A stretch of DNA of 64,000 nt from Diaporthe sp. PMI_573. Lineage: Eukaryota > Ascomycota > Sordariomycetes > Diaporthales > Diaporthaceae. Position 1 is the stretch's first letter, and the number at the start of each line of letters is the position of its first letter. Of the stretch, positions 47,036 to 57,938 are shown piece by piece. Where the stretch lies: contig JAJTUP010000008.1 in NCBI GenBank assembly GCA_021399435.1, positions 806,001-870,000 of the forward strand. The letters run 5' to 3'. Made by a program: the position numbers and the translations under genes. Under the pieces are notes generated by a model. It saw only the letters and a program-made list of their open reading frames with translations, did no database searches and was not told the DNA's origin.

Positions 47036-49787
47036 TGTGGGTAGAGAGCGAGGGTCTGCACTTTGAGCAGCTCGAGGGAGAATCCGATAAGATCGTCGGA
47101 ACCGTTGCGAATATGTTCAGAGCTGGCTGTCAGAGCGTTCAGTATTACACTCAAAGTCGGTCTCAAGAGGCAGGCGGCGATATTGACATGCAATAGTTGG
47201 ACCTAGCACTATAAAAATTTCACAAGCTTGTCCCTGCTCGCACACCCCCAGGCCTGGATCCCTACCCTTCTACGATAAGGCCTGCCTTCTTATCGGGGCA
47301 CAGTCAAAAGGTTGACGCCACTCCCGAACCGGAAGTCGGTGCTAGTTTTCAGGGACCGTCTCGCAATGGAAAGGATGACCTCATGCCGAACACCACGCCC
47401 TGTGGAGGACAGGACATTGGAACACCAAATGGTGCTGGACGACACGCTACGGTATACTACTACATGGTTTACTGTCTCGCCATTGGGAGACAAGGGCTGA
47501 TACGGATCAATGGCACCTTTCAAGGCCTCGGTCGGCCTCGAGAAGCACCGTGCGTGCTGTACCAGAATCTGAGCAAATGGCAGCTTTTGGGTGCAATTGC
47601 GCCAAACGGGGTATGGGAGATTCAGGATGGGCAAATCCGTCTTGGGGGACGCATCCTGCCAGGCACACTGCAGACGTTGGGTGATGATGACTCCCCCACT
47701 CGACAATCGGCGACGGAGAGATCCAGGTCCGAGCCCGAGATTTACCGTCCGGGGGTCCCGGCCGTCCGGGGCGGCGCTATTTTCTGGATGGCCTGACAGT
47801 TTTGGCTGAACGCTTCAACGGCAGGACGGCCAAGCAACGCACGCAAGGTTCAGTGCCAATGGACGCGGTCGGAGTCAGGCAGTCAATCAGTCAGTCATTC
47901 ACGAAGGTCGGCCTTGACAAGCGTGGGGCGGGTGAAGAAATACACGTATTATGGAACCACAATACTCGATGGAACCTGAGTCAGCAGCGACCAGGGATAT
48001 GTAGAGAGAACAGACACATTTGAGGGGTAACAGGAGCATGGACTCGCCGTTCGGAGTTGAAGACTTAACTCCTAAAGACGAGCGGAGGGCCAAAAAAAAA
48101 GGGTTTAGCTGGGACACAGTTTAGCCTAGAACGGACGGCAGATCCATCTGACCCCAGGCACTTTGGCTGTCTGGCTGTCCGACGCCCCGTCTTCTCGCAC
48201 AATGCGCACCGGCCATGGGGCATAACCAGATCTGCCAAGCGTGGGGAGCAAATGCAGGCAGAGGGGGGATGAGGTGGACGATGATGTGACATTGCTCCGG
48301 CCTGTCCCTCTCTCTGCCGGCTCTACAGTACCACTGCATCAAAAGACTGGGGGGGCCAGGGTGGTTGGGAGTCATACCGGAGCAAAATAGCTGTCTGTGG
48401 TTTGAATGGAATCAAGGTTGCCCCGTGCTGAACTTGCACAAGATTCTTTCGTCAGCCCCGGTTGGTTGTCGTTACTGGGTATCACGTACCGTGCAGGACC
48501 CGCTATGCCCTGCACGGCAAGGTACTGCAAGGGTGACACTCCCAAGCATCAAGCACCAGGCCCAGGCCCCCAGGCTCCGAGCCCCAAAGCCGCAACCTGC
48601 AGCCCCCAGAAGGCAGAGGGACCCTGGGACTGGGCCGTGTCGTCAGGCGACGAGTCGCATGTGGTCTTTGTATCTCCCCATCGCATACATACGGTGCTGA
48701 CAAATTCAACATCGGCTTCCACGCCCCTCCATCAAGACGGAGCCAGCCTCCGTCTCCTCCCCATCCCCGCCGTCCATTCCACCCCCCCAAATTCAATCCC
48801 AATGCGACCAGTCAGTACAGAAGAATCCTCCCGAATCCTGCCCTTAGTTCTTATGTCCTGTGTGTACGCAGTAAGGAAACTTCTAGTTGCCAACAGCGTC
48901 AGCAGCCACAACAGGCAACGGACAACGTCTTGACAAATCTCGTCTCACCGTTCGGCCCAGTGCCCCCATCTCCGTCCCCCACGGTCAGCCAAGGGACACG
49001 ACAGACTTTCGCCTCTCCCCGTTCCCATCCCCCATTCCCACAATCCACCTTGCGCCCTGCGTTATACACTGCCTGCATCCGCAGATGGGCCCTGCCAGCC
49101 CTGCTCGCCCTGCTCGGACAACAACTTGACCCGGTTTAGATCGACCGTGAATTACGACCACCTGTATCCCGTCTCAGCCTGTCTGCCCGTCTGGCCTCGT
49201 GTCCTGTATCCGTTTCTGAGCCCTGTGTCCTACGCCTCCCCCTGGACCGCTCCGTCTCTCTGGCAGCCCGTCACTTCACGCTGCCGACCTCACGGAGAGC
49301 CCCTCCGTTCGAGCTGACCGTCCAATCTCTCCTCCGTTTACGTCTCAAGGCCCAGGACTTTGTTCACCGGTTCAACCGTGCCCACCTTTTCGTATTCTCT
49401 TCCCTGACTATCACTTCCACGTCATTCTCACAGAGACGACTCCCATCTTGCAGCCAGGGAATTCTCGACTGGACAACACAACGCCTCCCTGGCAGGTTTC
49501 GACGTCGCCTGCTTGACTGGAGCGTCCTGTTCACTCTCCTCACTGCAGACTGTCCTACAGTGCCAAAGACCCATATCGCTCGCGCCCTGCGCCGGAGCCA
49601 AGACCCAGAGTCCAGGCTACTGTGGCACGCCAGTGGCGAATTCCTACCCCCAAACCAGACAACGGGGAAGACCACCACTTCACCACCAGCAGTTATCTCG
49701 ACCCCCTACTCCACCCAGCCCGACCAAGTCTAACCTCACACCTTGACCTGGCTCTCGCCGCCGTCGTCCACAGCTCACACATTCGCG
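47036..49787. other. Intergenic with long pyrimidine-rich leader of AP-1
   Basis: 2.75 kb. From about 48.7 kb to the AP-1 start the plus strand is C/T-rich with small ATG-initiated frames (for example at 48799, 48852 and 49083), as expected for a long 5' leader with possible uORFs. No other gene is supported; a 137-codon frame at 47383 has no recognisable content. Confidence 0.55.
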
Positions 49788-51721
49788 ATGGCATCCACGG
49801 GCAACCCGCATGACTTTGTTCTCACCCCTCAGCAGCAGAGCCTGCTCTTTGCTGCCCTCAATTCCAACAAGCAGCAGCAGCCCATGCCTGGCAGCGTGAA
49901 CATGTCCCCGGCATCCTTTGGCGGCTCCCCAGGCCAGAAGACTGATCTCAATGCCTTCGACACGAGTCCTTTCCTTGACTACGACTATGACATCAATGGC
50001 GACTCCAGCTTTGACTTCAGCTTTGCCGATGGGTCCAATGCTAAGATGATTGGCGACCTGCCCGGATCGGCCGGCAGCGACAAGTCCGGCTCCGAGAATA
50101 ATGACACCGAGAAGAGGAGCCACCCCGAGGATGAGAACGAAGATGACGGAGGCGATGCCAAGAGGCAGGAGACTGGAGAGAAGGTTTCTAAGAAACCCGG
50201 ACGCAAGCCTCTTACCACTGAGCCTACCTCGGTGAGTCCGGCCACGCGCAATGCAAATACAAACCATGTCCCCGCTTGCCGTGTACTAACAACGCTCAAT
50301 TCTCCAGAAGCGCAAGGCGCAGAACAGGGCTGCCCAGCGCGCATTCCGAGAACGCAAGGAACAGCACCTCAAGAACCTCGAGACCAAGGTCGAGGAGCTG
50401 GAAAAGGCGTCAGCCCACTCCAACCATGAGAACTCCGTACTGCGTGCCCAGGTCGAGAAGATGAACAATGAGTTAGCCGAGTATAAGAAGAGGCTCACTC
50501 TGATGGTGAACAACCGTGCCCCTAGCATGTCTAACGGCCCTCGGCCTACATTTGGCCATGCTGTCATCAACAACTTGAACGATGTCAACTTCCAGTTCGA
50601 GTTTCCCAAGTTTGGCCAGCTTCCGGGTCCTTCGCCAGCCGCGTCCAACTCCGTCTCCGCAAATGGTCGCACATCCAGCTCCCAGTCACCTCGCAACACC
50701 CGCAGCCCTAGCGAACAGACCAGCCCCTTGGACCAATCTGCACGTCACGGCTCGATGGGTTCCAAGTCAACAAATGGCCTTGATAACCAGGCTAAGGAGG
50801 ATCTGGCCAACTTCTCCGGCATCTTCAGCCCTCCCTTGACCAACAACAATGTGGCCTCTGCAGGCCGCGGTAGGGCAGAGTCTAGCAACAGTGGTGCGGC
50901 GACCACCACGTCGTCGCCTTCCGCCTCGTCGAACTCCCATGGCGGCCCAAGCTCTTCTTGCGGGACCTCTCCCGAGCCATTCACCCAGTCCCCGATGGGC
51001 TTCAAGCCAGTTGACACCCTGACCACCATTGGTGAGGAGAAGCATCCCTTCGGCAACATGAACCAAGGTGAGAACCAACACGCGCCTTACCCTGGGCTCA
51101 GTAGCGAGACTAACAAATATCAGACTTCACTCAATTTGCTAATTTCGACGTGAATGATATGAACAACTTCATGGCATCAAGCAACAACTTCCAGTTTGAC
51201 CCACAGCTCTTCGGTGGCTACCGTGAGCCCCAAGAGAACATACTGGGCAACACTTTTGACGACACCTTCTTCAATGATGCCTTCGACTTCACGACGCCTT
51301 ACTTCGCACCTAGCCCTGCGCAAAAGAAGGATGATCTCATGTCAAGAATTGATGCCGCCAAGAACGACGATGCGACCGAGCTTGTTCAGACCACAGATGG
51401 TCAGCTACTGACTTGCAACAAGATCTGGTACGTTGACGAATGGCATCTCCAGTACTCACACTGCAAATTTCTAACAGTATCTACAGGGAGAAACTACAGA
51501 GCTGCCCGAAGGTTCAGAACGGCGATTTCGACCTCGACGGTCTGTGTTCTGATCTTCAAAAGAAGGCTAAATGCTCTGGCTCCGGTGCAGTTGTCGACGA
51601 GTCGACTTTCAAGAAGGTGATGCAGAAGTATTTGGGCAAGACCGACAAGGAAATGGAAGAAGGCGACTGCCCAAGTGAGCACCACCAAATGGAGCAAAAG
51701 GCCGCGCAAGTCTCTGCTTGA
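49788..51721 (+). CDS. ap1: AP-1/Yap1-type bZIP transcription factor (oxidative stress)
   Basis: Four exons: 49788-50231, 50308-51067, 51124-51427 and 51487-51721; 580 residues. The bZIP basic region KRKAQNRAAQRAFRERKEQH (from residue 149) is the Pap1/Yap1 subtype and is followed by a leucine zipper to about residue 212. The n-CRD is the single-cysteine element SSSCGTSPEPF. The c-CRD has cysteines in LLTCNK, QSCPKV, DGLCSD and AKCSGSG, embedding the nuclear-export-type sequence. In this family peroxide forms disulphides between the two regions, hides the export signal and keeps the factor in the nucleus to drive thioredoxin, catalase and exporter genes. The exon 3/4 junction lies inside the c-CRD. 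Intron 1 has a perfect TACTAAC branch site. Confidence 0.96.
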
Positions 51722-52853
51722 TGGCCTTGATCGCCATCTGAAGCATAACCTCAAGACACACAAGCACTCGCATTAAACCGGCAGACAGGCACGGCATGGA
51801 GTGGGCATTGGCTGGACGGCTCTGGGCGGCTCTTGCCAGAATGGCGCAACGGTAATTTGCAATACCCAAGGAGGGTTTCAAAAGGGGGATGGTTTTGGTT
51901 TTTCACTATCGGATCGGCGTTGTTCAGTTACAGGGTTTGAGGCTCCGGCCCACCTAGCATTGATGGATATCAGCCTGGCGAAGGGCCAACTGGGTCACGA
52001 GGAGTAACGCTCACTGAGAAAGATGTGCTGGGAGATGATCTCGAGGATTGGCCGTCTCCAGGTTACGACGAGTTTGAGCTGTTTAGTTAGTGCGATATCT
52101 GACGGTTGAATTTTGATGATTCCACCCACTGTATACTCTCCCATCAATTATTCTTAAATATTCTGTATGTTGTCGGGGACCAGATCAGGTCATCCACCTA
52201 CCATGGCTTTAATGATGTCTTGGGACGAACCTGGCGTGCCTACCCACCCGCTCACCCTCGCACAACTGCACCTAATTCTCGGGATGACACCGCCGCGAGG
52301 AACAATACAGCAAGCTGCATTCTCTCCACTGACTGTTGACAGCCGTTTGCACGATCACCGTTCATTGACGCCACGTCCGCCCCCACGACTCTTGCGCCAC
52401 ACCCCTCAGAGCCGGAGAAGACCCATCCCTCGGGAGCTCCCGCCCCTTGTTGTTGCCGACGATCTCAACCTAGTCTATGACGACGTTGCTCTCGAAAACC
52501 AACAACCCCCCCGGCAACAGTTGGTCCCAGACTTGTAACGCTGGATACCTGGTCAAAAGGACATCAGAGGTTTGCCGGGAGAGTAAATCGGCAATTTGTT
52601 TTGCCTGTTGCTCGAAACTAGTGCTGGGATGTGACGTTTCTGGTCGCCGCATCCTCCCCGCGGGACTGACTATACCTAGCTGCCATATATTTGGAGTAAG
52701 ACACCGCCGCCCGCGCTGTCTCGATCCAGTGAATCCAAGTTCTGACACTTTACTGCGTGATCACTTCGTATTCACGACTAGGTGTCTTTTCCCTCAGCAT
52801 TAGCAATTTCACGACCCGCAGCAGTGCTTTCCCATAACAACGTACATCTCAAG
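51722..52853. other. Intergenic, about 1.1 kb
   Basis: 3' flank of AP-1 and upstream region of the epimerase gene; no other gene seen. Confidence 0.6.
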
Positions 52854-53843
52854 ATGTCATCCTCCCGCACGCCCCTCTTCGACAAGACCCGCGCCCTGGG
52901 TGAGATCGCCCGGCCCCGCCGGCCCCGCGTGATCGTCACAGGCGGCTCGGGCAAGCTCGGCCGCGCAGTCGTGGGCCTGCTCTCTGAGTCGTGGGAGGTG
53001 ATATCGGTGGACGTCAGGCGCCCGCCCACGGCGTCCGAGGACGGCAAGTCCGGGCTGAACGGGGCGTACCGGCTCGTCGAGGCCGATCTGGAGGACATGG
53101 GCGCTGTGCTGGAGACGTTCATCTCGACGGATATGGCGTACGGCAGCGTCGGGGGGCCGGGTGTTGATGCTGTGGTGCACCTTGCCGCGCTGCCCAGCCC
53201 GGGGCAGACGAACTCGAGCCGCCAGTTCCGCACTAATACTATGAGCACGTATAATGTTCTCGAGGCGGCGCGCAAGCTCGGAATCCGCAATGTTGTCCTC
53301 GCCAGCTCCGAGACGCTCATCGGCATCCCCCTCGCCGAGGACGGGCATGGCCACGAGCCGTCCAGCCTGCCCATCACCGAGGAGCACGAGCGCCGGCCCG
53401 AGAGCGCGTACTCGCTCAGCAAGCTGGTCGGCGAGGTCCTGGCCGAGCAGTACGTGCGGTGGGACCCGGAACTAAAGATCGTGTCGCTGCGGTTTTCCAA
53501 CGTCATGGCCCCCGCCGACTACCTCGACTTTGAGAGCTGGCAGGACGACCCGGCCAAGAGGAGCTGGAACGCGTGGGGGTACATCGACGCGCGGGACGGG
53601 GCGCAGGCTGTTGCGAAGAGCCTCGAGCGGGAGGGCGTGGGACACCACCAGTACCTTATTGCTGCCTCTGACACTTGCATGCGGACTAAGAATGCGGATC
53701 TTGTTAAGGCTTCTTTCCCGAATATCAAGTATACGCCTACGGCGGGCGACAGGGACACGTTGTTGAGTATTGAGAAGGCGAGGAGGGAGCTGGGGTATGA
53801 TCCGAAGCATACGTGGGAGGCTCAAGTTAAGAAGTCAGGCTGA
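52854..53843 (+). CDS. NAD-dependent epimerase/dehydratase (extended SDR)
   Basis: Single exon, 329 residues. The N-terminal Rossmann motif VIVTGGSGKLGRAVVG (about 26-41) is the TGxxGxxG of extended SDRs, and the catalytic pair is in AYSLSKLVGE (YxxxK, Tyr at about 186, Lys at about 190). VVHLAALPSP and the C-terminal NIKYTPTAGDRDTLLSIEKARRELGY fit sugar-nucleotide epimerases or uronate-dehydrogenase-like enzymes. Substrate cannot be told from sequence. The ATG at 52854 was chosen; the frame is open upstream but without another ATG of good context. Confidence 0.87.
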   Translation: MSSSRTPLFDKTRALGEIARPRRPRVIVTGGSGKLGRAVVGLLSESWEVISVDVRRPPTASEDGKSGLNGAYRLVEADLEDMGAVLETFISTDMAYGSVGGPGVDAVVHLAALPSPGQTNSSRQFRTNTMSTYNVLEAARKLGIRNVVLASSETLIGIPLAEDGHGHEPSSLPITEEHERRPESAYSLSKLVGEVLAEQYVRWDPELKIVSLRFSNVMAPADYLDFESWQDDPAKRSWNAWGYIDARDGAQAVAKSLEREGVGHHQYLIAASDTCMRTKNADLVKASFPNIKYTPTAGDRDTLLSIEKARRELGYDPKHTWEAQVKKSG

Positions 53844-55110
53844 TGAGTGTTGGCTGAGCAGTAGGATGCAGTGTGTTTCAAGTTCCTGAATGTTATTGTC
53901 GAAAAGTGTGTTGCACCTTCACACTGCGAAAAGCGTGCGAGGGAGAAAAGAAGAATGCATTGCATTTTATTATCCTAAGCATCGATTATGTCGGCTTGTG
54001 CGTTGGCAAGAGCTAGTCGATGTTCCCAAATACATTTCCATATTCAAATGTCACAAATGTGCTCGCTCCAGCTGTGCGGAATATTTTGCCCTTTCCGATG
54101 CCATTGGGGCAATACTCGGCTGCACCGGGATTCGATTTTGCTGGGGTGAACCAGGATTCCTATAGCGGTTGAATCGTTTGTAGGACGATTCGAGGGGACC
54201 AGTTGATACGCAGAGCATCATTTTTGAAAAGCTGCAAAGTAACACGATGGAACCCAGCGTAACTACGATATCGAACTAAATCCTAGAAATCAGCTGCGAA
54301 TGAACTGCCTCTGAGAAGTCACCGTAGTGTCTCTTTGCCAGCATAAGTACGGACACAGGCCACTTGGCACGACCTCTGTCTCGAGGCCCTGCTCCTATAT
54401 TGTCTCCCTAAACTCGTCAACTGCACTGGAGGTGGGTCTCAGCAACGTTGCCATACTACGAGCTACTTCAAATGATTTTACAGGTTTTCCTGCCATGCTG
54501 CAAATCCCGAAATTACCTTATATGGTATGTTTGATCGACAGACCCTACATTTTCATCATGTGGCATTGAGCCTCATCCACGCTTAACTCGGTTCTAGCAA
54601 GGAGCCGTCCTATGCTGAAGTTTTCACCCGAACTCCGACAGCATCTCCATCTGATTCGATTTCCACATGAGTGTTCGGAAAGGCCTGCGGAAACTGTAGA
54701 AGTGCACTGAGCCCAGGGTAGAGAGAGTCGTTTCAATAACTAGATCTCCTGGTCTCAAGTTCCTCCGTGTCAGGCACGCCAAGCTTCACGACCCATCGGC
54801 GCAGCCAGGGCAGGCTTGTTGACAGACTCAGGCAGTTCACATTCTTCACGAGTTCTGCGACGTCAGACACCACCAGTAGTAGTCGATGGCTTGAACCTTA
54901 GGCGAGGAAATCTACTAATGCCCAGGTGCTGGGTATGAAGACGTGAATATGTAATCTCACATCGTTGCCAGTCTCTCAACACCAGTTCAATAGCTCACAT
55001 CACCAAGTTACCTTCTATTTTGTTCTAATTATATCCAAAGGTCCGCATACTTGCAGGACAAGAATTATTTACTGTCCCTTATAAAGTCCTCGCCACCACA
55101 ATCAACCACT
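53844..55110. other. Intergenic, about 1.3 kb
   Basis: No recognisable coding sequence, repeats or RNA genes seen. Confidence 0.6.
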
Positions 55111-55445
55111 ATGCAGCCCTCCAAGAACCGCACCCCCCTCACCCTGGCGGTACTATTGGCCCTAGGCCTGGTAGCACCCCAGTAAAGGAACGGGAACAAC
55201 AACAACAACGACGATGAACGGGAGGACTCTGCAGTGGACGAATTCCTCCAACAACTTCAACCAAGGCGGCTCGGACTCCGGGGGCCAGAGCGAGGGCGAC
55301 AGCGGCGAGCCCACGTGCCAGTTGAACAGCAACAGGCAGGTTGTCTGCTCTGATATATCTGGGGCTAGCAATATCATACGTAAGTTTGGAGTGAGAGAGA
55401 AAACGTATATGATGTTATGACAGATGCTGACCGGGTCTCTTGTTA
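55111..55445 (+). CDS. Possible small secreted protein or gene relic
   Basis: A first exon starting at 55111 reads MQPSKNRTPLTLAVLLALGL, which looks like a signal peptide. A second open segment (from 55235) encodes WTNSSNNFNQGGSDSGG, then GEPTCQLNSNRQVVCSDISG, and ends at a strong GTAAGT donor (55380) with a CTGAC branch site and a TATAG acceptor (55440), after which a two-base exon remnant meets TAA (55443-55445). Joining the first two parts needs a weak GTAGCA donor at 55171 or a frame change, because the direct frame stops at 55183. About 68 residues, Asn/Gly/Ser-rich, two cysteines. It is not a family I recognise. The third-exon flank recurs 2.6 kb away (see repeat), so it may be the tail of a duplicated gene. 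Confidence 0.3.
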
Positions 55446-55609
55446 TAGCATAAGCGATTCTGCTTTGACTTGTTTCCATGTACGGAGTTGAGGTTTGGAG
55501 TGGTGGTTGAAAAGTGTTTCTATTTTGAGATCGAGATCAACGACCTAATTTGGAAGGAATGTTAGATCTAGAGTTTCCTAGGCTTAAGCTGGCAGGCTTG
55601 GGATCTGCA
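55421..55609 (+). repeat. Degenerate duplicated segment, copy 1
   Basis: Similar to 57985-58178. Shared blocks in the same order: a GCTGA branch-like site, TATAGCAT, ACGGAGTTGAGG, a GATAT/GAGAT run, TTTGGAAGG and GGCAGGCT. Both copies contain what looks like the 3' end of an intron followed by a terminal exon and 3' UTR. Confidence 0.65.
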
Positions 55610-56018
55610 TATGGTTATTCCAAGCTACTTTGATCCGGATTTCCTCTTATTCATAGAGACGTGTGAATGTTGTAACCCGAAAAAGGGAATGAACTACTAT
55701 TCACCACACATAACTCTGTGTTTATCCTCTAATTCTACACAATTTTGTACCTACTCTACTTGTCCACGAACAAGGGCGACTACGGCGGCTGCAAATATAG
55801 GATAAGAAAGCAGTGGCCAGTCAGAGGCATTCCTGCCCTGGTTGTAGCAGTCGCTTGCTGCTGACGGCATGAAAATGTTGCATATTGTGCTGGGCCTCAT
55901 TCTGTCCGCCTCAGCTGAACTCTCAGCTGCACAGCACTTTGATCTTGTTGCCTGACTCAAAATTTCCAAATGCCGCATCAAGTCTGGACAGCGTTTCTCG
56001 GAATCAATGTAATTCATC

Positions 56019-57938
56019 ATGGCTCAGAGATCTTCAGACACAACACCTAAAAGGTATGACGCGAAATTTGACAGAACAACACGCATCGAGAGTGATACTG
56101 ATTGCTTCGATAGTTCAGGTTGGCGAGCCCAAGGGGGACAGCGTTCTTATGTCCGCGCAGCTGTGGGCTGCCTGGCTCCGCTCGCCATGGCAGTTTACTT
56201 CTGGGTTATATGGCGTCTCTATCTGAAACCATCCAACGATGCTAACGGCCTTGTCTTTGGTCGTCCGGGGGCTCGTGCCATATATTACTCATGGTTCGTC
56301 ATCGCGACTGTCGGGCTGAGTTTATCCCAGTATGGACTTGAGAGCGTGGAGAAGACCATGATCTACCGACCGGTGCCCGCAGGATCGAGCGTTGGTCCGT
56401 CGCAGATCAAGGAGCACATAGATCACACTTGGGCACGGCCAGACGGCTGGCTGCGCGTGGCAAGGAGACTGGTCCTGCGCAGTGATCGGCCCATTAGAGG
56501 CCCCTTAAGATACTGGACTCTACTTGCCATCGTCACTGCCTTTGGCTTTGTTGGTCTCCCGCTTTCTGGATTGGCGATGGATTTTGAACCAGGCTACTAT
56601 ATCTCTGTGGAGAATCCCTCAGTCGCTGGGTTTAACAATGCCAGCTGGAACCTGCGCTTCAAGGCAGATACGTGGGACAAGGCGTACTCCGAGTGGAATA
56701 CGGCTGCTCGCATGACCATTCCTGGGTCTGGTGTTGTGTATTCCAGCCCAAATACGGACAGGTCAATCTCAACCTTCCTTGCAACGCTTCCCAATAGTCT
56801 GCCAGAGGATAGCCAAATAGGGACACCAGATCTATTCCTTGCTCCTCAAGCTACAACACCAATAGACGGTCCGTCATGGGGTCTTGCGTTTGGATTTCAG
56901 TGCTCCGTCGTCAACAGGCTATCCGATTTCACCATCCTAAGTCATCGGGCCGAGGATACCGAGTTCGGCGACTCAGGCGACTATACTGAATATACTGTCC
57001 TCGAAGGCGACGCAAGGATTCGAGTATTCAACGTGTCTAGCAATGCAGACATATCTGCAGTCAACATTCAAGCAGTCGCAGAGATAGGGTACGACGATGC
57101 TGGTCAAATGACAAAAGAGGCGGCGAGTGCACCGGCAGCATCTGAATGCTACAACCCAATCCCACTTCCCAGGGACAACACCATGCCGTACCCCGGCCTC
57201 GACCAGCCACAGGCTCTTGAGCTGGTGTTGTGGCAGAACTTGAGCACGTCGGTCTCATTGGAGACAAAGCCTGCATTCAACCTTTCGCTCACAGATACCA
57301 TCCCAGAGCTGCTTGGTGCCTACAATGCATCGTTGTCGTACAGCAACAAGTCGAATCCGATGCAAGCCATCGGCATCCGCTGCACGTCTGTGTCTGAAGT
57401 CGGCATGGCCAACCTGGACGGGCGGCTGGCGACTTTCACCGACTTTCGCCGCTCGGATACCACGTCACGGAACAGTGGAAGCGGCCTCCAGTGCGTGGAG
57501 CGGCTGTCTCTGGGGGTTCCCAACCTCGTGTTCGCCAACGCTGTCACCGGTAGAGACCCAGGGGCATGGATGACCGACTTCTACTCATCGGTGGGCAAGT
57601 TTCAGCAATCGTTCACTCAGCTGGACTATGGCCCTTCCACCGGATCACAGGTCAACATACAGAGCTCCTACCTGCAGGCTGCCGAGCTCCGGCGCTCCCT
57701 GACGCGAGCCTACTCACTGTACGCGCTCGAGCTGATGTACAACAGCGGCGTGGGCTATGTGGATCCGAATGGTACTTACGTCCTTGGCAATTTCACCAAC
57801 ACCGAAGCAACCGCTTATACTGCTGATACTGTTCTTGTCCCGGGCGTGATCCCACCAGCCCTGGTAGCTGTGCTTTTGACCTTGTGGGCGGCTGGCTCAC
57901 TTACCTTGAGTATGATCTATGGCTTTCGCCGCTCATAA
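56019..57938 (+). CDS. Fungal multi-pass membrane protein with large external domain, function unknown
   Basis: Single exon, 639 residues. Hydrophobic segments at about 47-66, 88-106, 165-186 and 608-632 suggest four membrane spans. Between spans 3 and 4 lies a loop of about 420 residues, rich in N-glycosylation sequons (for example NAS, NVS, NLS, NAS, NGT), that should face outside or the lumen. It also holds several cysteines (QCSVV, SECYN, IRCTS, LQCVE) that may form disulphides. The layout resembles a fungal-specific family of surface proteins seen in many Pezizomycotina, but I know no function. The ORF ends abruptly after YGFRRS shortly past the last span, where related proteins often carry a cytoplasmic tail. 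Just downstream lies a copy of a duplicated flank (57985-58178), so the 3' end may have been rearranged. Confidence 0.75.
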   Translation: MAQRSSDTTPKRYDAKFDRTTRIESDTDCFDSSGWRAQGGQRSYVRAAVGCLAPLAMAVYFWVIWRLYLKPSNDANGLVFGRPGARAIYYSWFVIATVGLSLSQYGLESVEKTMIYRPVPAGSSVGPSQIKEHIDHTWARPDGWLRVARRLVLRSDRPIRGPLRYWTLLAIVTAFGFVGLPLSGLAMDFEPGYYISVENPSVAGFNNASWNLRFKADTWDKAYSEWNTAARMTIPGSGVVYSSPNTDRSISTFLATLPNSLPEDSQIGTPDLFLAPQATTPIDGPSWGLAFGFQCSVVNRLSDFTILSHRAEDTEFGDSGDYTEYTVLEGDARIRVFNVSSNADISAVNIQAVAEIGYDDAGQMTKEAASAPAASECYNPIPLPRDNTMPYPGLDQPQALELVLWQNLSTSVSLETKPAFNLSLTDTIPELLGAYNASLSYSNKSNPMQAIGIRCTSVSEVGMANLDGRLATFTDFRRSDTTSRNSGSGLQCVERLSLGVPNLVFANAVTGRDPGAWMTDFYSSVGKFQQSFTQLDYGPSTGSQVNIQSSYLQAAELRRSLTRAYSLYALELMYNSGVGYVDPNGTYVLGNFTNTEATAYTADTVLVPGVIPPALVAVLLTLWAAGSLTLSMIYGFRRS

